Positions 57,246-64,000 of a stretch of DNA of 64,000 bases are shown here, one piece after another (position 1 is the stretch's first letter; every line of letters begins with the position of its first letter). The translations under genes and the position numbers were made by a program. Under the pieces are notes generated by a model, which was given only the letters and a program-made list of their open reading frames with translations, was not told the DNA's origin and did no database searches. The DNA is taken from NCBI RefSeq assembly GCF_015356855.1, contig NZ_ARXR01000011.1, positions 30,768-94,767 of the forward strand. The letters run 5' to 3'. The DNA is from Alloalcanivorax venustensis ISO4. GTDB taxonomy: Bacteria > Pseudomonadota > Gammaproteobacteria > Pseudomonadales > Alcanivoracaceae.

Positions 57246-58034
57246 TCAGCGGCCGGGCCTGCTGAGTTCCGTATAGAGCGCCTGGTATTCCTGCGTGAGC
57301 TTGTGCTTGGGGCTCCAGTTGATCAGCGGCGTGGCGCACTCGTGGGATTCGCGCATGGCGACGCTGGCGGACAGCTTGCTGTCGAGGATCGGCAGGCCCT
57401 CCTCCACCAGCGACGCCACCAGCTCCTTGGGCAGGCGGGCGCGCGGCTGATACTGATTCACCACGATGCCCTGCACGCGCAGGTCCTCGTTATGGTCCTC
57501 GCGGGTCTCCTGAATGTTCTCCAGCAGGGAATAGAGCGCCTTGCGGGAAAACGCATCGCAATCGAAGGGAATCAATACCCGGTCGGCGGCGATCAGCGCG
57601 GACAGGGTGTAGAAATTGAACGCCGGCGGCGTGTCCACGTAGATGGCGTCGAACTCCCGCGCCAGGCTTTTCAGCAGGCCGCGCAGCTTGTAGATCTTGT
57701 GCTTGGATTCGAGCAGGTGCTCCACCTCGCCCAGTTCACCGTCGGAGGGCAACACGTACAGGTTTTCGAACCTGGTGAGATGCACGTAATCGCGGGGCGC
57801 TTTTTCCTTGAGCTTGAACGACAGCGTCTGCGCGAAGAAGGTGCCGATGTTGGGCGTCGGCCCCTGCTCCTGCTGATACGCGCCCATGCCCAGCAGGTAC
57901 TGGCTGGCGTTGCATTGTGGATCCAGGTCCACCACCAGCGTCTTGTTGCCCCGGGCGGCGCTGATCGCCGCCAGATTCACGGTGATACTGGATTTACCCA
58001 CACCGCCTTTCTGATTAAACACCACGGTTCGCAT
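57246..58034 (-). CDS. ParA/MinD-family ATPase
   Basis: A 262-aa Walker-type ATPase. The deviant Walker A is QKGGVGKSSITVNLA, and Walker B-type segments are LVVDLDPQCNASQYL and IYVDTPPAFNFYTLSAL. It resembles orphan ParA proteins of gammaproteobacteria that position envelope or chemotaxis clusters. No parB gene or clear parS site is nearby, so it is not a normal partition locus. Confidence 0.9.
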   Translation of the reverse strand: MRTVVFNQKGGVGKSSITVNLAAISAARGNKTLVVDLDPQCNASQYLLGMGAYQQEQGPTPNIGTFFAQTLSFKLKEKAPRDYVHLTRFENLYVLPSDGELGEVEHLLESKHKIYKLRGLLKSLAREFDAIYVDTPPAFNFYTLSALIAADRVLIPFDCDAFSRKALYSLLENIQETREDHNEDLRVQGIVVNQYQPRARLPKELVASLVEEGLPILDSKLSASVAMRESHECATPLINWSPKHKLTQEYQALYTELSRPGR

Positions 58035-58323
58035 GCACGGTTCTCCTTACCTGAATGGCGCAATGATACACAGGGGCCGGAACGGCTCCCAGGCCGCAGC
58101 GACGTGGGCGGCTGTCATCCTTCGTCCACAAAAACTGTGGATAACCCCGTTAACAAGCCGTTGAAGAGTGGCGGCGGCGCCGACACCATGCCGCCTCTGG
58201 CGGATTGATCGTTCCCTGGCCAGTGCGGGGTAAATGCGCGGCAGAAAGACATTTACCCCCCTTGTCCCGCTTCCCGTTTTGCGCTCAGTATAGATATACA
58301 CCATGTTTACCACGGAGTGATCC
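58035..58323. other. Intergenic region between divergent parA and P450, with a DnaA-box-like dyad
   Basis: No gene. It contains TCCACA-aaaac-TGTGGA (58125-58141); the right arm extends to TGTGGATAA (58136-58144), a perfect DnaA-box sequence on the minus strand. A single 9-mer can occur by chance in 64 kb. Upstream of the P450, an AT-rich TATAGATAT run near 58290 may be its -10 region. Confidence 0.5.
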
Positions 58324-59670
58324 ATGAGCGCCGTTACCCCCTTTGCGCCTGTTCCCACCGGCAGCCCCCTCAAGTCGGTCCCCGGAGATCCGGGCTGGCC
58401 GCTGGTCGGGCACACTCTGACCAGTATGCGTGATCCAGTGGGCCTGATGCGACAGCGTTACGACCAGTACGGTCCGGTGTCCTGGACCCGGCTGTTCGGC
58501 CTGCGGGTGGTGCAGATGCTGGGCCCGGACGCCAACCAGTTCGTGCTGATGAACAAGGGCGACCTGTTCTCCAACCACGGCGGCTGGGACTTTTTCATCG
58601 GCCCGTTTTTCCATCGCGGCATCATGCTGCTGGATTTCGAGGAGCACCGCTGGCACCGGCGCATCATGCAGCAGGCGTTCACCAAAAACGCCCTGCGCGG
58701 CTATCTGGAGCGCATGGGGCCGCGCATCACCGCCGGCCTGGACACCTGGCCGGAGGGCGGCATCAAGGTGCTGCCCCGGGTCAAGCGGCTGACCCTGGAC
58801 CTGGCCACCGATGTGTTCATGGGCCAGGAACTGGGCCCGCGTTCCGAACAGGTCAACCGGGCGTTCGTGGACACGGTGCGCGCCGGCACCGCGCTGCTGC
58901 GCTTCCCGGTGCCGGGGCTGCGCTGGTCCAAGGGGCTGCGCGGCCGGCGGGTGCTGGAGCAACTGTTCCGCGATGAGATCCCGACGAAACGGGCCCAGGA
59001 AGACAACGACCTGTTCAGCGCGCTTTGCCACGCCACCACCGAGGACGGCGACCGCTTCTCCGACGACGATGTGGTCAACCACATGATCTTCCTGATGATG
59101 GCGGCCCACGACACCACCACCATCACGCTGTCCAATCTGTTCTATCACCTGGCCAGCGCGCCGGAATGGCAGGAGCGCCTGCGCGAGGAAAGCCGCGCGC
59201 TGGGCAAAACCCAACTGGAATACGAAGACCTGGAGAAGCTGCCGGGCATCGGCCTGGCCATGAAGGAGGCGCTGCGCCTGTGCGCGCCGGTGCCGTCGCT
59301 GCCCCGCCGCACCGTGCGTGACGTGGAATACGACGGCTTCCATATACCCAAGGGCAGCTTTATCACCATGGCGCCCTACTTCACCCACTATATGGAAGAG
59401 TACTGGCCGGACGCGGAGCGCTTCGATCCGGAGCGGTTCGCCGAACACCGCCGCGAGGACAAGGTGCACCCCTATGCCTGGGTGCCCTTCGGCGGCGGCG
59501 CGCACAAATGCATCGGCCTGCATTTCGCCGACATGCAGGTGAAGGCGATCCTCCACCAGGTGCTGTTGAAGTACCGCTGGCGGGTGCCGGCGGACTATGT
59601 GATGCCGGTGGACACCACCAGCCTGCCGGTGCCCAAGGACGGCCTGCCGGTGACGCTGGAACGGCTGTGA
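58324..59670 (+). CDS. Cytochrome P450 monooxygenase
   Basis: A 448-aa soluble P450. The I-helix oxygen-activating motif is MAAHDTTTIT, the K-helix ExxR is EALR, and the heme loop is WVPFGGGAHKCIGLHFA with the cysteine thiolate. It is not of the CYP153 alkane-hydroxylase type; the heme-loop and I-helix look more like sterol/CYP51-like or CYP120 groups. No ferredoxin or reductase gene is adjacent. Substrate unknown. Confidence 0.93.
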   Translation: MSAVTPFAPVPTGSPLKSVPGDPGWPLVGHTLTSMRDPVGLMRQRYDQYGPVSWTRLFGLRVVQMLGPDANQFVLMNKGDLFSNHGGWDFFIGPFFHRGIMLLDFEEHRWHRRIMQQAFTKNALRGYLERMGPRITAGLDTWPEGGIKVLPRVKRLTLDLATDVFMGQELGPRSEQVNRAFVDTVRAGTALLRFPVPGLRWSKGLRGRRVLEQLFRDEIPTKRAQEDNDLFSALCHATTEDGDRFSDDDVVNHMIFLMMAAHDTTTITLSNLFYHLASAPEWQERLREESRALGKTQLEYEDLEKLPGIGLAMKEALRLCAPVPSLPRRTVRDVEYDGFHIPKGSFITMAPYFTHYMEEYWPDAERFDPERFAEHRREDKVHPYAWVPFGGGAHKCIGLHFADMQVKAILHQVLLKYRWRVPADYVMPVDTTSLPVPKDGLPVTLERL

Positions 59671-59693
59671 CCGTTTCGGCGGCCGGCGGTCCG

Positions 59694-59716
59694 GCGGCCG
59701 GCGTTCCGCCGGCCGC
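59694..59716. terminator. GC-rich hairpin between convergent P450 and gorA
   Basis: GCGGCCGGCG (59694-59703) and CGCCGGCCGC (59707-59716) form a perfect 10-bp stem with a 3-base loop. It lies just past the P450 stop and before the gorA stop. There is no U-tract, so it may act as a bidirectional structural block rather than a classical intrinsic terminator. Confidence 0.55.
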
Positions 59717-59718
59717 GG

Positions 59719-61089
59719 TCAGCCGCTGACGGTCTCGCCGTCGCGCAGCGTCACCAGCTCTTCCGCCGAGGTGGGGTGAATGCCCACGGTGGCGTCGAAG
59801 TCCGCCTTGGTGGCGCCCATGCGCACCGCCACGGCGAAGCCCTGGGTGATCTCGGCGGACTCTTCGCCGGCCATGTGCAGGCCCACCACCCGGTCGCTGG
59901 CGTCGTCGACGATCAGCTTCATCATGGATTTTTCCTGGATGTCACTGAGCGTGTAGCGCATCGGCCGGAACTGGCTCTTGTAGACCCGGATGGTGCCGTA
60001 CTCGGCCAGCGCTTCTTCCTGGCTGAGCCCCACGGTGCCGATGTTCGGGTGGCAGAACACGGCGGTGGGCACATCGCGGTAGTCCAGCGGCGCCTTCGGT
60101 TTGTGCTCGCCGAACAGATGGGCCGCCAGCCACATGCCTTCGGCCAGGGCCACCGGGGTGAGCTGCAGCCGGTCGGTGACGTCGCCCAGGGCGTGGATGC
60201 CCGGCTCGCTGGTCTGGAAGGCGTCGTCCACGATCACCGCGCCGTTGTCGCGGGTCTGCACCGACACACCCTCGGCGAACAGGCCGTCCAGCTTGGGCAC
60301 CCGGCCGGTGGCGTAGAACACCTCATCCACCACCAGGCTGTCGCCGTTCAACAGACGCAGGGTTTTCTCGCCGCCGGCGTCGCCTTCAATGGCGCTGACG
60401 TCGGTGTTCACATGGATATGAATGCCGGCGGCGGCCATGCGCTCGGCGACGAACTCGCGGATTTCACCGTCGAAGCCGCGCAGGATCAGATCGCGGCGGT
60501 AAAGCTGATGCACTTCCACGCCCAGGCCGTTGAGGATGGACGCGAATTCGCAGGCGATGTAACCGCCGCCGACCACGGCGACGCGCTCCGGCAATTTATC
60601 CAGATAGAACAGATCGTCGGAGATGCGCACCAGATGGTCGCCGGGCAGTTCCGGCACATGGGGCTTGCCGCCGGTGGCGATCAGAATGTGCTTACATTCC
60701 AGAACACGGTCGCCGTCCACGGACACCCGGCCGGGGCCCTCAATGCGGCCGTGGCCTTCGAACACGGTGACGCCGGCGTTATCCAGGATGCGGTTGTAGA
60801 TGCCGTTGAGCCGTTCGATCTCACGGGTCTTGTTGTCGCGCAGGGTGTTCCAGTCGAACCGCCAGCCGTCCAACTGGTACCCGTAGCTGGCGGCCAGCTC
60901 GAACTCTTCCGGGAAGCCGGCGCCGTAGGCGAACAGCTTCTTCGGCACGCAGCCCACGTTGACGCAGGTGCCGCCGAAGAACCGTTCCTCGATAATCGCC
61001 ACCCGGGCGCCGTGGCCGGACGCCATGCGCGCGGCGCGGACACCGCCGGAACCGGCACCGATGACCACCAGATCGAATTCGTCAGACAA
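59719..61089 (-). CDS. gor: Glutathione-disulfide reductase
   Basis: A 456-aa dimeric flavoenzyme that reduces GSSG with NADPH. FAD site is VIGAGSGGVRAARMA, redox pair [15 protein letters not shown] (C44/C49 region), NADPH site VVGGGYIACEFASIL, and the interface HPTSAEELVTL with catalytic His. The best start is TTG at 61089, giving LSDEFDLVV, preceded by AGGAGAG; an upstream ATG would add 18 non-homologous residues. Convergent with the P450 gene. Confidence 0.93.
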   Translation of the reverse strand: MSDEFDLVVIGAGSGGVRAARMASGHGARVAIIEERFFGGTCVNVGCVPKKLFAYGAGFPEEFELAASYGYQLDGWRFDWNTLRDNKTREIERLNGIYNRILDNAGVTVFEGHGRIEGPGRVSVDGDRVLECKHILIATGGKPHVPELPGDHLVRISDDLFYLDKLPERVAVVGGGYIACEFASILNGLGVEVHQLYRRDLILRGFDGEIREFVAERMAAAGIHIHVNTDVSAIEGDAGGEKTLRLLNGDSLVVDEVFYATGRVPKLDGLFAEGVSVQTRDNGAVIVDDAFQTSEPGIHALGDVTDRLQLTPVALAEGMWLAAHLFGEHKPKAPLDYRDVPTAVFCHPNIGTVGLSQEEALAEYGTIRVYKSQFRPMRYTLSDIQEKSMMKLIVDDASDRVVGLHMAGEESAEITQGFAVAVRMGATKADFDATVGIHPTSAEELVTLRDGETVSG

Positions 61090-61212
61090 AACACTCTCCT
61101 TAATCGTAGACCGCTGCGGGATGGCCGCTATTGTGGCGGCCACCCGGTGAAGAACAAGGCCAGGCGGTTAATCACCCTGATAGCGTGCCCTTATGCCGCC
61201 GCGCCCACGCCC

Positions 61213-62778
61213 TCAGGCGCCGACCCGGAAACGGGCGAACGGCGCGTGCAGGCTGGGCCGCCCCTGGCGCAGATAGAGCCCCGGCTCGATCGGCGGCCAC
61301 AGCTCTTCCAGGGGCATGGAGTCGCCGTTGGCGTTGACCATGCGGGCATGGTGGCGGCGCAGCTGGCGCGGCTCCCCCACCCCACAGGCGTGGGCAATGG
61401 TCTCCACTTCCTTGACCAGATTGGCGTGGAAATGCGCCACCCGCGCGCCCTTCTCGCTGGGCACCAGACCGCGCTGCAGGCGCGGGTTGTGGGTGGTGAC
61501 CCCGGTGGGACAGGTATTGCGGTTGCACTGCATCGCCTGGATACAGCCCAGCGCGAACATATAGCCGCGCGCGGAGACACAGAAATCCGCGCCTATGGCG
61601 ATGGCCCAGGCGACCATGGACGGCGTGATCAGTTTGCCCGAGGCGATGATGCGAATCCGGTCCTGCAGCGCGAAGCCGTCGCGCAGGTCCACCACCAGCG
61701 GTAGCGACTCGGCCAGGTTCAGCCCCACGTCGTCCATCAGCGACATGGGCGCGGCGCCGGTGCCGCCGTCGCCGCTGTCCACGGTGATGAAGTCCGGCGC
61801 GCTCTCCAGGCCCCGTTCATGGATTTCCATGAACAGCTCTTCCAGCCACTGCCAGGAACCGATCACCGTCTTGATGCCGGTGGGCTTACCGGTCACCCGG
61901 CGCACCCGCTCAATCATGTCCAGCAAATCCCCGGCGCTGCGGATGCCGGGCTGGCCGTTGGGGCTCACCGACGCCTGCCCCACCGGAATGCCACGAATGC
62001 GAGCAATGTCCGGGGTGACTTTCTCCGCCGGCAGAATGCCGCCCTTGCCCGGCTTGGCGCCCTGGCTGAGCTTGATCTCGAACATCTTCACCGATTGCAG
62101 GCGGGCCACCTCCCGCAGCTTTTCATCGCTCAGGTTGCCCTCCTGATCGCGCACGCCGTAATAGGCGGTGCCGATCTGGAACACCAGATCACAATGCCCT
62201 TCCAGGTGCATTTCGGTGAGGCCGCCTTCGCCGGTGTTCAGCCAGCAGCCCGCCTGGCCGGCGCCCCGGGACAGGGCCCGCACCGCCGGCGTGGACAGCG
62301 CGCCGAAGCTCATCGCCGAAATATTGTGGAAGCTGCGTGCCACGAACGGCTGGTCGGCGTGGGGGCCGATCATCAACGGCAGGGTTTCGGCGGCGTCCTT
62401 TTCCAGGGTCGGATAAGGCGTATTCAGAAAGACGATGCGGCCGGCGGCGTTCTGCTTGGTGGTACCGAACGCCACCGTATTGCTCAGGTCCTTGGCGGCG
62501 CGGTAGACCCAGCTGCGCTGGGCGCGGTTGAACGGCAGTTCTTCCCGGTCCATGGCAAAGAAGTACTGACGGAAAAACTCGCCGATATGCTCGAAAAAGT
62601 AGCGAAAACGGCCGATCAGAGGGTAATTCCGTCGAATCGCGTGGGCCTTTTGGAAATAGCGGTCCTGCACCCACAGGACCATGGCCGCCACCGTCACCAG
62701 AAACACCATCAACAGCAGGCCCAAGGCCAGCCAGGTGGTCAGTAGATTGACCCAGGCATGCAACTGCTCGGAGAGCAT
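61213..62778 (-). CDS. FMN-binding glutamate synthase-family membrane protein
   Basis: A 521-aa protein. One or two N-terminal membrane helices (LLTTWLALGLLLMVFLVTVAAMVLW) precede a glutamate-synthase central/FMN domain (GKGGILPAEKVTPDIARIRGI; FITVDSGDGGTGAAPMSL). The 3Fe-4S-type cysteines are in CIQAMQCNRNTCPTGVTTHNP. There is no glutaminase domain. Such stand-alone proteins are common in marine gammaproteobacteria, and the reaction is unproven. Start MLSEQLHAW is chosen because it places the helix at the N-terminus. Confidence 0.88.
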   Translation of the reverse strand: MLSEQLHAWVNLLTTWLALGLLLMVFLVTVAAMVLWVQDRYFQKAHAIRRNYPLIGRFRYFFEHIGEFFRQYFFAMDREELPFNRAQRSWVYRAAKDLSNTVAFGTTKQNAAGRIVFLNTPYPTLEKDAAETLPLMIGPHADQPFVARSFHNISAMSFGALSTPAVRALSRGAGQAGCWLNTGEGGLTEMHLEGHCDLVFQIGTAYYGVRDQEGNLSDEKLREVARLQSVKMFEIKLSQGAKPGKGGILPAEKVTPDIARIRGIPVGQASVSPNGQPGIRSAGDLLDMIERVRRVTGKPTGIKTVIGSWQWLEELFMEIHERGLESAPDFITVDSGDGGTGAAPMSLMDDVGLNLAESLPLVVDLRDGFALQDRIRIIASGKLITPSMVAWAIAIGADFCVSARGYMFALGCIQAMQCNRNTCPTGVTTHNPRLQRGLVPSEKGARVAHFHANLVKEVETIAHACGVGEPRQLRRHHARMVNANGDSMPLEELWPPIEPGLYLRQGRPSLHAPFARFRVGA

Positions 62779-62978
62779 AGGACCTCCTCTAATCGCCCGA
62801 ATCCATGCTATCACTATAACCCGGCCCCGCCATCCGGGTTGGCCGCTGAAAATCACCGTCTGATGCGAAAAGGTGAGAACCCGGACTAATAATCCGCACA
62901 GGGCACCTAGCCCGACCGCTAATACTGTGGTATCACTTCAACTGGAATCGGGATGTAAAATCAGTAAGAGACAAAACA

Positions 62979-63599
62979 ATGAAATTACCGGGGGTCTGCG
63001 GCCTGGTTTTGGCACTGGGGGTGTCGATGCCGGCCATCGCGGAAAACATCTACACCTACCGTGGCGACGGCGGCGAAATCCTGTTCACGGACAAGCCCCG
63101 CGCCAAGGTCGACGCCAGCTATACCCTGCTCTCCGTGCGCAAGGGCTGGAATTACACCCCCACCACCCTGAGCGCCGCCCGGCGTGACCGCTACGACACC
63201 GTGATCGCGCGCGCCGCCGACGATTTCGGCGTCGAACCGGCCCTGGTGAAAGCGGTGATCCACGCCGAATCCCTGTTCGACCGCACCGCCGTGTCGCGGG
63301 TCGGCGCCCAGGGTCTGATGCAGCTGATGCCGCGCACCGCCCGCTACCTGGAAGTGGCCGACCCGTTCGACGCCAGCGCCAACATCCACGGCGGCACCCG
63401 TTTCCTCGCCTACCTGCAGAACAAATTCAGCACCCTGGACCAGGTGCTGGCGGCCTACAACGCCGGCGAAGGCAATGTGCGCCGTTACGGCGGCATCCCG
63501 CCGTTTCCGGAAACCCAGGCCTACGTGAAAAAGGTCAAACAGCTGCGGCTGCGCTATCAGCTGCAACTGGCCAAGGAAGACGCGGTCGCCAGCCGCTAA
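62979..63599 (+). CDS. Lytic transglycosylase (SLT domain)
   Basis: A 206-aa exported murein lytic transglycosylase. Signal peptide (residues 1-22), DUF4124-like segment (NIYTYRGDGGEILFTDKPRA), then an SLT domain with catalytic Glu in VIHAESLFDRTAVSRVGAQGLMQLMP and LAAYNAGEGNVRRYGGIPPFPETQAYVKKV. Cleaves peptidoglycan in the periplasm. Its stop overlaps the convergent Rieske gene. Confidence 0.93.
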   Translation: MKLPGVCGLVLALGVSMPAIAENIYTYRGDGGEILFTDKPRAKVDASYTLLSVRKGWNYTPTTLSAARRDRYDTVIARAADDFGVEPALVKAVIHAESLFDRTAVSRVGAQGLMQLMPRTARYLEVADPFDASANIHGGTRFLAYLQNKFSTLDQVLAAYNAGEGNVRRYGGIPPFPETQAYVKKVKQLRLRYQLQLAKEDAVASR

Positions 63600-63898
63600 A
63601 GGTCGCTGACCCCGATCCAGGGGCCGTCGTAATCAATCCGGTAGCGTTTCAGGCAATAGCCCTGGGCGCCGCGGCACTGACCGCTGCTCAGGGAAAACTC
63701 CAGCCCGTGCCCGGGACAGCGCAGCACCTCGCCGCGCACCGAAGCCCTTTCCAGGGGAAACTCCCCGTGCGGGCAGCGGCGCTGCACCAGCCAGGTGGCG
63801 CCGTCCTCATGAATCAGCAGTAACTCCTCGCGGCCGATTTGCACCGGCAGCCGCAGCCCGTCGTACAGATCCAGCGTGCGGATAAGGCGATGGAACAT
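63596..63898 (-). CDS. Rieske [2Fe-2S] domain protein
   Basis: A 100-aa small ferredoxin-like protein. The Rieske ligands are RRCPHGEFPLE (Cys, His) and LRCPGHGLEFSLSSG (Cys, His). It resembles ferredoxin components of ring-hydroxylating or nitrite-reductase systems but stands alone here, so its redox partner is unknown. It shares stop-codon bases with the lytic transglycosylase. Confidence 0.88.
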   Translation of the reverse strand: MFHRLIRTLDLYDGLRLPVQIGREELLLIHEDGATWLVQRRCPHGEFPLERASVRGEVLRCPGHGLEFSLSSGQCRGAQGYCLKRYRIDYDGPWIGVSDL

Positions 63899-64000
63899 TC
63901 CGCGCTCTCCTCCCCCTGCGATGCCGCCAACCTTAGCATGCGATTACCGGATCGTCCCGGGCCGGGGTGTCGGACTGTGGGAGATTCTATGGTGCCTAAC

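Noticed and set aside
57246..58034. ParA gene as part of a plasmid or chromosomal partition locus
   Set aside because: No parB or parS-like sequence was seen nearby and the flanks are ordinary core genes.
61090..61143. Upstream ATG for glutathione reductase
   Set aside because: It adds 18 residues unlike the family and lacks a ribosome site, while TTG 61089 has AGGAGAG at good spacing.
63989..64000. Possible gene start (ATG GTG CCT AAC) preceded by GGGAG at the right edge
   Set aside because: Only four codons are visible, so it cannot be supported as a gene.

Overview
The window reads as a piece of chromosome from a GC-rich gammaproteobacterium. Gene content and order (yciB-yciI, rnm-yciO-trpS-scpA-scpB-rluB, tesA/ybbA-ybbP, a cbb3 oxidase cluster, an orphan cytochrome P450, a class III-like PHA synthase, CoA-transferase and thioesterases) suggest an Alcanivorax/Alloalcanivorax-type marine hydrocarbon degrader. 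That assignment is inference; no rRNA or other marker is present.

Region 1 (1-5488, minus strand) is the cco cluster: ccoN (3' part only), ccoO, ccoQ, ccoP, ccoG, ccoH and ccoI (cut by the window edge). The genes overlap by a few bases or nearly touch. The first half of ccoN is missing because a transposon abuts it.

Region 2 (5489-18299) is a 12.8 kb Tn3-family transposon bounded by 40-bp inverted repeats (35/40 identical, outer 27 bp perfect). One end carries a 990-aa tnpA. The other carries a divergent tyrosine recombinase / coiled-coil pair, which matches the TnpS-TnpT resolution module of Tn4651/Tn5041-type elements. A 13-6-13 palindrome between them is the likely resolution core. Passengers are a complete mercury operon (merR / merT-P-F-A-B-D), a decayed second mer operon that kept merC and a MerR operator, a glutamate dehydrogenase and a group III truncated globin. 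There is no target-site duplication, and the missing half of ccoN is not found on the far side, so the insertion was followed by deletion or rearrangement.

Region 3 (18300-64000) is ordinary GC-rich core genome: an alpha/beta hydrolase, bioA, a chemoreceptor with an internal deletion, an outer-membrane barrel, nfeD plus stomatin, a VWA/MoxR pair, rsmE, rluB-scpB-scpA-trpS-yciO-rnm, yciB-yciI, an SH3 protein, a frameshifted barrel protein, a CoA-transferase, an acyltransferase, a DUF349 protein, a REPIN-like palindrome, tesA/ybbA/ybbP, two MFS exporters, a CPA1 antiporter with its own regulator neighbour, glpD, an OmpA lipoprotein, two hotdog thioesterases divergent from phaC, a ParA ATPase, a P450, glutathione reductase, an FMN glutamate-synthase-like protein, a lytic transglycosylase and a Rieske protein.

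The most notable material is the composite mercury transposon: its unusual tips, resolution site, vestigial second mer operon, gdh-globin cargo and the truncation of ccoN. In the core, the internally deleted chemoreceptor and the frameshifted barrel gene stand out.
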